64,000 bases of DNA from Longibacter salinarum (GTDB lineage: Bacteria > Bacteroidota > Rhodothermia > Rhodothermales > Salinibacteraceae): assembly GCF_002554795.1 (NCBI RefSeq), contig NZ_PDEQ01000001.1, positions 186,001 through 250,000 of the forward strand, given 5' to 3'. Positions 55,495 through 63,216 of this stretch are shown here, piece after piece (the first letter of the stretch is position 1; each line of letters begins with the position of its first letter). The notes beneath the pieces were generated by a model. The model did no database searches. It was not told where the DNA came from and saw nothing but the letters and a program-made list of their open reading frames with translations. The position numbers and the translations under genes are program-made.

Positions 55495-56556
55495 TTACTG
55501 CGGGGAAGATGCCGATGGCGGAGGCGGAAGGCTCGGCACCAGATCGACAACGTCGAACGTTTCCACGCACATCCACACGATGAACAGCGTGTACAGCCCG
55601 ATCAGAATCCACGCCTCGGGCCGGGTGAGAACGAGGTTCGTGCGCATCATGAGAAAGACGATAACGGTAGCGACGGTCAGAACGCCCATGAGCGGGGCGG
55701 CGATGGAGTAGTTGACCGTTACGGCACCGGCGATCATGACGCCCGCGGGGATGCAGACGAGCAAGTCGAAAATATTGCTACCAAGAACGTTCGCTACGCT
55801 CGCGATCGCGTTGCCGGATCGTGCGGCTCGGATGCTCACGAAGGCGTCGGGGATCGAGGTTCCGGCGGCAACGACCGTGACGCCCCACAGAAAATTCGGC
55901 GTTCCCAGGACATCGCCGAATCCAATGGCCGCACGAATGAGCCCTTCTACGCCGAGGAGGATTGCCCCGAGCGCCACCGTGAGGCGCATCCATTCATGTC
56001 CCAGTGCGATGCCTCCGTTGTCGACCCCGGAGGAATATTCGATCGTGTCCTGATACTGAACGAACACGTATACGCCGTACATAATGAGCGGGACGACGGC
56101 CAGTGAACGCGTCACCATCCCGTCCAGAGCACCCGGTACGCCATCGACTGGGTGATAAATGACGGCGAAGGAAAACACGAGGAGCAGGACCGCGACTGCG
56201 ATCATGTAGAACTGCGCTTCCTTATAGACGATGTCGCGGTTTGCATTGAGCGCAGTGTCCGAGGTGAGGCTCGAGAGCGCTGGGATGATCATCACGTTGA
56301 AGAGCGCGGATCCCACGACTGCAGCGATCCCAAGCTCAAATTCACCATGCAGGACCGTGGAGAAAATGACAGTCGATAGCTCTGGGAAGCTCGATCCGAT
56401 GGCCACGACCACAGCACCTTGAATAACGGGGGGAAGGTCATAGTATGTGGCCAGGCGCTCACTTGCTGCCTCCAGCCACCCGCTCGCTTTCCATATCACA
56501 GCTGTAGACACAGCGGCGAGTGCTATGAACGCGAGAACGATTTGTACAGGGCCCAT
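55495..56556 (-). CDS. Ca2+/Na+ exchanger family (CaCA) antiporter, YrbG-like
   Basis: About 353 residues from the ATG at 56556; the frame extends to 56661. About ten membrane helices. The two alpha repeats are present: IGSSFPELSTVIFSTVLHG with VVGSALFNVMI, and AAGTSIPDAFVSIRAA with VLGSNIFDLLV. Members exchange Ca2+ for Na+ (or H+) across the membrane. It fits a halophilic setting with sodium-coupled transport. Confidence 0.92.
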   Translation of the reverse strand: MGPVQIVLAFIALAAVSTAVIWKASGWLEAASERLATYYDLPPVIQGAVVVAIGSSFPELSTVIFSTVLHGEFELGIAAVVGSALFNVMIIPALSSLTSDTALNANRDIVYKEAQFYMIAVAVLLLVFSFAVIYHPVDGVPGALDGMVTRSLAVVPLIMYGVYVFVQYQDTIEYSSGVDNGGIALGHEWMRLTVALGAILLGVEGLIRAAIGFGDVLGTPNFLWGVTVVAAGTSIPDAFVSIRAARSGNAIASVANVLGSNIFDLLVCIPAGVMIAGAVTVNYSIAAPLMGVLTVATVIVFLMMRTNLVLTRPEAWILIGLYTLFIVWMCVETFDVVDLVPSLPPPPSASSPQ

Positions 56557-56859
56557 GCGGGGGCGGTGTAAAGTCTTGTGTGAGCGTAACGTATTGTAGC
56601 CGGTCCCGGCGAGTGGGTTCGTCTCTATGTGCAGAAACCGGCCGACCGACGTTGAACACATTCAGCGGAGTACGAGAGTAGGATGCTTTATCCTACGATC
56701 GGTCGTACTGTGGTTCTGGAGTCAAGGGTCGAGTCGAGGTCTTGGTCCTGATCAAGGAGGGGTCGCGGGTCAAGGCCGAGGACGACACCAACATGTCCCG
56801 CCGACCGAGACGGTGAGCGGGACATGGTAGGAAGGATAAACCGGAAGCGCGGGTTTACT

Positions 56860-57159
56860 TCATTTATGGGCAAGCACCTCTACCTTCTCAATCGTCGGCG
56901 GCTCGGCCAGCAGGTCGTCTGCCTTTTCCATGAGGGCTGCGGCAATATCTCCGTCGAGATGCGCTTGTCGGCCCGCTTCGTCCTGGGCGGTGTCAAAAAT
57001 ACCAAACGTCGTATCGTCGATCTGGAGGGCATAACACGACACGGTGAAGTCCTCATCCTCGGCGAGGGGAAGCGCGGACTCGAGGAAGTCGCGAACCTCA
57101 TCCACTTTGTCAGGCTTTGCGTTCAGGCGTGCGAGAAGGGCTTTTCGTTCTGTAGCCAT
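56860..57159 (-). CDS. Antibiotic biosynthesis monooxygenase (ABM) domain protein
   Basis: 99 residues from the ATG at 57159 (a GTG lies one codon upstream). The dimeric alpha/beta ABM fold is suggested by KALLARLNAKPDKVDEVRDF, FGIFDTAQDEAGRQAH and VEVLAHK. Such small proteins often act as quinol or polyketide monooxygenases without a cofactor, or simply lack enzyme activity. No partner gene is evident nearby. Confidence 0.85.
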   Translation of the reverse strand: MATERKALLARLNAKPDKVDEVRDFLESALPLAEDEDFTVSCYALQIDDTTFGIFDTAQDEAGRQAHLDGDIAAALMEKADDLLAEPPTIEKVEVLAHK

Positions 57160-57303
57160 CACGAATCAGAGTCTATGAGAAAAGGTACTCTATCCCAACG
57201 GCTTCCCTCAGTGCGTGTACCTGCTGAACTGTGACTATCGGCATATACTCCTCCATTCGACTGATGCCGGAGGCCCGGGGACCGCTCGGTGATACGTTCC
57301 CCA

Positions 57304-57342
57304 ACAAAAAAACGCGAGACGCCCCATTCGGCGCCTCGCGTT
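57304..57342 (-). terminator. Rho-independent terminator of the PQQ-like lipoprotein gene
   Basis: AACGCGAG (57311-57318) pairs with CTCGCGTT (57335-57342), with inner GCC/GGC pairing. On the minus strand the stem is followed by a run of seven T. Confidence 0.85.
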
Positions 57343-57368
57343 CTCGGGGTGAATTCGCCTCGGTTTCG

Positions 57369-59243
57369 TTACGGAGCCGGTGTAGCGACAGCACCGTCCG
57401 GAATACGGTAGTAGACGACGCGATCATCCTTATCCAGCACGTACAGAGACGCGCCGTTGTTCGTCACGAAGAACCCAAACGGGAAGTTCGTCGAGACGGT
57501 TGAGCCGTTGGACGAGAAACTAAGATTCCGAATGATGGCCCGCTCCGTACGCTCCGCCATGTCGATGACGTGAACTTCCGTTACGGCAGAGCCAATTCTC
57601 TTCGTGCTCACGGGAACGAACAGACGGTCCCCGACGCGCTCTTCGCTCGGATAGAGGCCGCGAACAATAGTGCCGCCGAGGTTCATCGACTCGCTCACGG
57701 TCCCGTCGGCACTCATCCACGTGATCCCAGATTCTCGGAGGACCGCCAGGCCGTCCCCGGCAGGCATCGCGGCAAGAGCATTTCCGAGACTCTTCTGCCC
57801 GAGATTCGTCACATCGCCGAACTCACCCGTGTCTAGATCGATCGTGCTATGCGAGGAGTCGGTGACAGCGTGAACGGTTGCGGACGTGAGCAGGACATGG
57901 CCGGATGACAGGCCGCGAGTCCAGGCGAGTTCGCCCGTTGACGCGTCCCACGATGCAACAACCTGATCACCACCCGCGGAATCCTTCACGATGTGGGCAA
58001 CGAGCCGCCCGTCAACGAATCGCAGTCCACGGACGTCAACCGCTTCCTCAATTGGCTCCGATTCCCAGGTCATCTCGCCCGTCGCAAGGTCGTAGGCCTG
58101 GATCATCTTGTCCGGTCGGCCAACGGCTTTGAAGTTGGTCGTATGCGGCACATACGCGGTTCCGTCGTGGACAGCGGCGGACGCGGTCAAGCGGCCTCCG
58201 ATTGTCGATTCTCCGCCCAGCGCGGTGGCCATCCGGTCGGTCGATCGGGTGGTTGCAGACGACTTGAACAGCTGAGAGCCATCGGAGAGACGGTAGGCTT
58301 CGGTTCCGCCCGTGTCCATGTCGATCATGACGGCATCGTCGAAGACGCGGATGCCTCGAACCGGTGGGGCAACGCGGGCTCCGTACGGGGACGACCAGAC
58401 GACATCACCGCTCGTAGCATCGAGCCGTATCACGCGCTGCGCGTCCTCCGACCATTGTGCTAGATCCGTCTGATCTGTGGCCAGAAGCAATTCGTCTTGT
58501 TCCGGCAGGTAGTGAACGGCGGCGATGCCCGTTCCCGTCACTCCGTCGGCACGCCAGCGAATGTCGCCGGTGGACGGGTCAGTAAGGACGAGGCCGTTGT
58601 TGACCTTTATTAGCACGCCGTCGATGGCCGGGACTTCGGCCGCGAGACTCTGTGCGTACCGGTTGAAGAGCTCGCCTCCTTCGACGGTTGTGTTCTCATC
58701 GCTCAGGGCGGCGGCAAGCCGCTTCGTGGCCGCATCGCCGATCGCCTTCTGCTCGCTCAGGCTCCAGTCGAATTCGGAGGTCTCCCAGAGAACGGAGCCA
58801 TCCCTGAGGTCAACGGACCGAATCTCGTCAGAGCCTTCCCGGTTATCGAACACCATCAATACATTGGATGACGGCATCGCGACGGTTGTGAGCTGCTCGC
58901 CGTCAAAATCGGCGAGGGAGAATCCAGCAAAGGTGGTTGACTCTTTGAACGACTGTTTCAGCATTCCACCGAGGCCCTTCTTCTCGCGGGCGTCGTAAAT
59001 GAGCTGTCCGGTGTCGTCCATGACCCAGGCATCCTTCTGTTGCCGGGCGACAATTTCGCCTGTTGGCGTGGCACGGACAGCGTCAACGTCTTCGGTTGAC
59101 ATCGACCACTCCTGGGGCACCGTGCTTTGCATCGATGAGCCGCAGCCGGTTAGCAGCAACAGCATGAACAGGCCGGCAGCGCCGTGTAGTCCGCGTCTTG
59201 AGAGCCATAGATGCACGTTCGTGTGTCGCAGTCTTTCAATCAT
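57369..59243 (-). CDS. PQQ-like beta-propeller lipoprotein
   Basis: 624 residues from the ATG at 59243. A lipoprotein signal ends at LLLTGC. The rest is made of repeated strand blocks with Trp/Asp-Gly turns (GSVLWETSEF, GDIRWRADGV, GDVVWSSPYG, GEMTWESEPI, GELAWTRGL), the pattern of PQQ-repeat/quinoprotein-type propellers. There is no sign of PQQ catalytic residues, so this resembles BamB-like or scaffold propellers more than a dehydrogenase. Probably anchored in the envelope; ligand unknown. Confidence 0.85.
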   Translation of the reverse strand: MIERLRHTNVHLWLSRRGLHGAAGLFMLLLLTGCGSSMQSTVPQEWSMSTEDVDAVRATPTGEIVARQQKDAWVMDDTGQLIYDAREKKGLGGMLKQSFKESTTFAGFSLADFDGEQLTTVAMPSSNVLMVFDNREGSDEIRSVDLRDGSVLWETSEFDWSLSEQKAIGDAATKRLAAALSDENTTVEGGELFNRYAQSLAAEVPAIDGVLIKVNNGLVLTDPSTGDIRWRADGVTGTGIAAVHYLPEQDELLLATDQTDLAQWSEDAQRVIRLDATSGDVVWSSPYGARVAPPVRGIRVFDDAVMIDMDTGGTEAYRLSDGSQLFKSSATTRSTDRMATALGGESTIGGRLTASAAVHDGTAYVPHTTNFKAVGRPDKMIQAYDLATGEMTWESEPIEEAVDVRGLRFVDGRLVAHIVKDSAGGDQVVASWDASTGELAWTRGLSSGHVLLTSATVHAVTDSSHSTIDLDTGEFGDVTNLGQKSLGNALAAMPAGDGLAVLRESGITWMSADGTVSESMNLGGTIVRGLYPSEERVGDRLFVPVSTKRIGSAVTEVHVIDMAERTERAIIRNLSFSSNGSTVSTNFPFGFFVTNNGASLYVLDKDDRVVYYRIPDGAVATPAP

Positions 59244-59658
59244 CTGTACGAATGTAAACGAAGGGAGAGAGGAGGGGAGCCTCGACGGATGAGCACACCC
59301 AATTGCACGGGATCGCTGCTCATCGAGACATGTCATACGCCCACTGATCGAACGAGGCTACATATAGAGAGGCGCAATCCAGGTGCTGCGGCGGACATTC
59401 CAGGAGGTCATACACGATGTCTTCATCGACTCTAAAACGACTCTTCCTTAGAGAGGCCCGAGCGGACGAGTGGCGTTCCAAATCTCCGGTCCAGATGAAT
59501 GAAAAGGTTCGGATACCTGCGCCAGATCGTGCGTACCCACTCGAGGAAGGACGTCGAGGGTTTTATATCGTCGATCACACTCAAGGGACGATCGAATTGC
59601 ATTATCCGCGACCTGTCCGACGTCCGGCTTGCTATCCTACTTGTTTACCGCGAATGCT
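59244..59658. other. Divergent intergenic region
   Basis: About 415 bp between the PQQ-like lipoprotein and the winged-helix regulator. Both promoters should be here. Nothing else is supported. Confidence 0.4.
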
Positions 59659-60315
59659 ATGTCCGCTCTTGACCTCGTTTCGTCCGATACGCGGCGTGAG
59701 CTGCTACGACTTGTCAAGCAAAAAGGAAGTCTCTCTCTGGACGAGGGGATGGAGGCGCTCGGTATGGCGCGGACGACGGTTCGAGAGCACCTGCTACGCC
59801 TGGAGCGAAAAGGTCTCGTCGAGCGATCGACGGTGCGAAGCGGGCGCGGGCGCCCGAGTCTGCTATACACGATCACGGCGAAGGCAAACGTGCTATTCCC
59901 GACGCGTGACGACGAGTTAATGAATGACCTTCTGACATTTTTGAACGATCAGGGCGCTGGTGATCTCGTGACCGCCTTTTTCGAATCCTACTGGGGCGAG
60001 CGTACCGAGCGGGTCGAGAGACGGCTAGAGGATGTCGGCGAAGACGACGTCGATGCGCGAGTCGAACTCCTACGGGACATCCTGGAGGAAGAAGGCTTCA
60101 TGCCGAAAATCGACCGCACTGCAGATGGGATTACGATCCGTGAATGCAACTGCCCATTTCCAGAGTCTGTAAAGCAGACGCAGGTCCCGTGCAACCTGGA
60201 GGTCGCCTTCTACGAGTCGGTCCTGGGCGTCGAGGTAGAGCGGAGCGCGTATATTCCGAGTGGCGATGCTGCCTGTACGTATCACGTCGACACGAAAGGA
60301 CCGGGCGAGGCGTGA
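59659..60315 (+). CDS. Winged-helix transcriptional regulator with Cys cluster (SufR-like)
   Basis: 218 residues from the ATG at 59659. An N-terminal winged helix (about 5-75; LSLDEGMEALGMARTTVREH and GRGRPSLLYTIT for the wing). The C-terminal part has cysteines C163, C165, C178 and C206, with C165-x12-C178 spacing like that of SufR, the Fe-S-sensing repressor of suf genes in cyanobacteria; the usual middle Cys is absent. It likely binds an Fe-S cluster and controls genes for Fe-S assembly or NO/redox stress. The neighbours (DUF59 factor, truncated haemoglobin, ferredoxin) support this. Confidence 0.8.
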   Translation: MSALDLVSSDTRRELLRLVKQKGSLSLDEGMEALGMARTTVREHLLRLERKGLVERSTVRSGRGRPSLLYTITAKANVLFPTRDDELMNDLLTFLNDQGAGDLVTAFFESYWGERTERVERRLEDVGEDDVDARVELLRDILEEEGFMPKIDRTADGITIRECNCPFPESVKQTQVPCNLEVAFYESVLGVEVERSAYIPSGDAACTYHVDTKGPGEA

Positions 60316-60404
60316 TCGTCCCGGAATCGATTCACTTGGACGTATAACCTTATTCGGATCGACAACTCTTATTTAATAATAAAACGTTAATTGGCTAATC
60401 AAAC

Positions 60405-61355
60405 TTGAAAACGGAGTGGCCATTATCTAGGATGCATGACGTAAGAGTTGTCCAGCACCTTCTCCAATCCGCTCGGGACGATTCGACGCATTCCGGAATC
60501 CGTAGACGCGCATGGTCGGAATCGCCAGGAAAGACGTTTCCCGTCATGCTGTCGAGTAGGAGGTTGAGTGATTTGATGGTGGAACGTGCCGGATCGAAGG
60601 GGATGACCACGACCTTTGGCCGGCAAGAGTCAGCCCCAATATTGCCTGAGCCCATGGAGCTTCTTCTGAGTAGCACACCGTCTCCGCAACGTTCGATGGA
60701 AGACCTTGACCGCGTGGCGAAGCGGAGCCGCCCGCAGGGCATTGAACTCGTGATCCCGGATGATCCGTTGGTACGACCCACGGGGGCAGAGCCGGGAGCG
60801 ACGTTTCTTTCGGGTCTCGAGGGGATGTCTTCCAAGAAAAGCTCGGCCCGGCCCCGGTGGTTGATGCTGCCGCCAAACGCATCCGATGCCCAGTTCCTGT
60901 ACTGGCAGCAGTACGCCCACGTGCTCCGCGCTGGACTCGTCGTGCAGCGGCCGGTGGATGAGGTGTTTGCCGGTGTACGCGTCGCGATCACTCACGGCAC
61001 CAGCCTCGCAGACGTTGTGGAGGCAGTCTCCTGGGCTCGAGACTACGACGCACACACATGTTGGGAGATCGGGCCTGGAGCATGCGACAGCGAGGACTTT
61101 GACCGGGTACTGGAGGTCACGCTGCCTTATTTGGCGCATGTCCGCCTGCTCAACACCGACCCGGAGGTGCTGGTACGATCAACGCGGGCGAGCCATGTTG
61201 ATGTGGTGATGCGAATGCTTGCTCGAAGGCAAACCCGTGAAGGTGAGGGATATTCGGGGACAATCGCGCTGGTGCCCTCCGCTACGACAGACCAGGAGGA
61301 CGCACGCACGACCCCGATGCACGCGTCGAACTGGCGATGCTGCACAGCCGCGTAA
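60405..61355 (+). CDS. Uncharacterised protein
   Basis: 316 residues. The N-terminal 130 residues are low-complexity, Ser/Arg-rich and of doubtful order; the start may be an internal ATG (for example at 60591 or 60653). From about 155 the sequence looks like a structured core (FLYWQQYAHVLRAGLVVQRP, DEVFAGVRVAITHGTSLADV, RVLEVTLPYLAHVRLLN). I do not recognise the family. It lies between the SufR-like regulator and the DUF59 gene. An AT-rich stretch at 60365-60400 precedes it and may be its promoter. The last 20 residues do not look conserved; a frameshift near the end is possible. Confidence 0.5.
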   Translation: MKTEWPLSRMHDVRVVQHLLQSARDDSTHSGIRRRAWSESPGKTFPVMLSSRRLSDLMVERAGSKGMTTTFGRQESAPILPEPMELLLSSTPSPQRSMEDLDRVAKRSRPQGIELVIPDDPLVRPTGAEPGATFLSGLEGMSSKKSSARPRWLMLPPNASDAQFLYWQQYAHVLRAGLVVQRPVDEVFAGVRVAITHGTSLADVVEAVSWARDYDAHTCWEIGPGACDSEDFDRVLEVTLPYLAHVRLLNTDPEVLVRSTRASHVDVVMRMLARRQTREGEGYSGTIALVPSATTDQEDARTTPMHASNWRCCTAA

Positions 61356-61423
61356 CCGAACACCGAGGCGGTATGGCCTCTGATGAATCGGTGGGACCCG
61401 TACCGTAGAAATTCCCCGAACAC

Positions 61424-61741
61424 ATGAAGCCCGTCCGAAAGCAAATTGCCGATTGCCTCCGCCACGTCGATGACCCAGAGCTCGGAATCAACATCGTCGA
61501 CCTCGGACTGATCTACAACCTCAACTTTGACGACGGCGACCTGACGATCACGCTGACACTGACGACGCCGGCCTGCCCCTTGAGCAGCTACATCAAGAAG
61601 AACATCCGGCACGTGATGGGGCAGGTCGGCGGCATCGATCGCGTGCATATCGACACCGTCTGGCAGCCCCCGTGGACGCCCGAGATGATGGATCCGAGCG
61701 TGCGTCGGGGTAGGTTCCGTCGCCCCCGTCACTCCGTGTGA
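61424..61741 (+). CDS. Metal-sulfur cluster assembly factor (DUF59/MIP18 family, SufT-like)
   Basis: 105 residues. The family signatures are all present: DPELGINIVDLGLIYNL, TLTTPACPL with the conserved Cys, and VWQPPWTPEMM. DUF59 proteins help mature or transfer Fe-S clusters to target enzymes. The start at 61424 gives the normal length. Placed after a SufR-like regulator, it fits an Fe-S repair or assembly role. Confidence 0.93.
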   Translation: MKPVRKQIADCLRHVDDPELGINIVDLGLIYNLNFDDGDLTITLTLTTPACPLSSYIKKNIRHVMGQVGGIDRVHIDTVWQPPWTPEMMDPSVRRGRFRRPRHSV

Positions 61742-61839
61742 ATCCTGCTGGCCGCACCCCGATCCACCGAATTTCCGACGCCCGAACATCGCGCCCCTCC
61801 GGCCCACCTATTCCGCTCAACACGCAGACCTGAAACCCC

Positions 61840-62250
61840 ATGCGCGACGACGCACCCACTGACATTCAATCGCGCAACGACGTCCACTCGATCGTCGACG
61901 CCTTCTACCGGGACATCGCCGATGATCCGGTCCTCGGCTCGTATTTCGCCGATATCGACCTGGAGTCGCACGTGCCTAAGCTTGTTGATTTCTGGACGTC
62001 CGTCGTTTTCCAGTCCGCGACCTATCGCGGCCAGCCGTTTGAGGCGCACGCCGCCCTCGACGGCCTCGAGGGTCGACACTTCCGGCGCTGGCTCGATCGC
62101 TTCGAGACAACCGTCGACGCACGATTCGCGGGGACCAACGCAGATCGAATGAAGCAACGCGCCCGCCAGATTGCGACCATTTTCCAGTCGAAGCTCGGTG
62201 TCCTTGACGAGACGGATGTGGCTCGCCGATTTCAGCAGCGTACGTCCTAG
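61840..62250 (+). CDS. Group III truncated haemoglobin
   Basis: 136 residues. The haem pocket stretch LEGRHFRRWLDRFETTVDAR contains the proximal His, and the N-terminal FYRDIADDPVLGSYF matches the group III (trHbP/Ctb-like) pattern. Such globins bind O2, NO or other small ligands; roles in NO or peroxynitrite handling have been proposed. It follows the DUF59 gene by 98 bp. Confidence 0.92.
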   Translation: MRDDAPTDIQSRNDVHSIVDAFYRDIADDPVLGSYFADIDLESHVPKLVDFWTSVVFQSATYRGQPFEAHAALDGLEGRHFRRWLDRFETTVDARFAGTNADRMKQRARQIATIFQSKLGVLDETDVARRFQQRTS

Positions 62251-62373
62251 TTCGGTAAAGTAGGTTACATTGGCAATACGTGAATCTAATAATGTCAGTG
62301 ACATTTTAAGGTCTTGCAGACTTCTACCGACGAATTCTTTCAGCAGATTGCCCGGCTTCGGTTCAAGTAGTCT

Positions 62374-62403
62374 GTTGCTTTTTGGCTTGATCCAAAAAGC
62401 AAC
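62374..62403. repeat. Perfect inverted repeat (12 bp arms)
   Basis: GTTGCTTTTTGG (62374-62385) and CCAAAAAGCAAC (62392-62403) around CTTGAT. No T-run follows on the plus strand, so it is not a simple terminator for the globin gene. Confidence 0.7.
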
Positions 62404-62710
62404 CCAAAAAGATCACGCGGCGTGTCGCGCTGCGCCTGATGTTCACTCCCGACGCGCTCAAATGCTCAAACTCGACCTCTCTGAAAATTCTGGTGCTTGT
62501 AAGATCAGGTGCTCGCTTCGAGGTCTTAGACAGTGAGCATTTGCCCTTCCGAGCCACCTTGCCATGCGACATCCTATGTAGTGTTTGGGACGCGTGTCGT
62601 CCGCGTCCATCCGGGCGGCGCACCGCGAAAGGCCGCGAAAATCGACAGCAAGCCATTGTGAATATGACACCTTTACTGATTCCGAATGCGAAATCCGTGG
62701 TGCCGAGAAG

Positions 62711-62757
62711 CTACACCACGATCGACTACAATGGCAGTCGATCGTGTCGTGGTGTAG
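62711..62757. repeat. Long bulged inverted repeat upstream of the ferredoxin gene
   Basis: The left arm CTACACCACGATCGACT (62711-62727) and the right arm at 62736-62757 pair over 17 bp except for one 5-base insertion (ACACG on the complement) in the right arm. It lies about 60 bp before the ferredoxin start. Confidence 0.7.
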
Positions 62758-62818
62758 TGATAGCCATGTTCAGGAAAAGTACTCACACCCCATCCCTCAC
62801 ACCCCAAACCCCATAGCA

Positions 62819-63175
62819 ATGCCTTACGTCGTCACCGAACCCTGCATCAACTGCAAGTACACCGATTGCGTCGAGGTCTGTCCGGTCGACTGTTTCTACG
62901 AGGGGCCGAACATGCTCGCCATCCAGCCGGACGAGTGCATCGACTGCAATGCCTGCGTGCCGGTCTGCCCGACGGAGGCCATCTACCCGGACGATGAGGT
63001 GCCCGAGGAATGGAGCCACTACACGGAGTGGAACGAGTACCTGGCCAACCAGTGGCGCGATATGGGCTGCAACCTGACGGAGAAGAAGGAGCCCCTGCCC
63101 GACGCACTTGAGTGGGAGGACCGCGAGAAATCCGAAGATGACATTCTCACATGGGATGTCGAGGCATCTGGTTGA
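62819..63175 (+). CDS. fdxA: 7Fe ferredoxin (FdxA type)
   Basis: 118 residues from the ATG at 62819. Cysteines C9, C12, C17, C21, C25, C40, C43, C46 and C50 follow the Azotobacter FdI-type order: a [3Fe-4S] centre (C9, C17, C50) and a [4Fe-4S] centre (C21, C40, C43, C46), with C12 and C25 as the extra cysteines. The acidic C-terminus (about 60-118) is typical of the family. It carries electrons at low potential. Position in an Fe-S/redox neighbourhood is consistent. Confidence 0.94.
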   Translation: MPYVVTEPCINCKYTDCVEVCPVDCFYEGPNMLAIQPDECIDCNACVPVCPTEAIYPDDEVPEEWSHYTEWNEYLANQWRDMGCNLTEKKEPLPDALEWEDREKSEDDILTWDVEASG

Positions 63176-63216
63176 CCGTCACGTCCGGCACATAGGATAA
63201 TCGAGGAACGTCAGGG

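Larger units (their letters stand above)
62251..62818. other. Intergenic region with palindromes
   Basis: About 570 bp between the truncated haemoglobin and ferredoxin genes. It contains a 12 bp perfect palindrome (62374-62403), an outer inverted repeat of 10 bp (62459-62468 and 62534-62543) and a long bulged hairpin (62711-62757). No supported gene; overlapping frames look non-coding. Confidence 0.5.

Noticed and set aside
62585-62818. Upstream extension of the ferredoxin frame
   Set aside because: The ferredoxin family begins at the MPYVVTEPC start (62819); the extension runs through the palindrome and is not conserved-looking.
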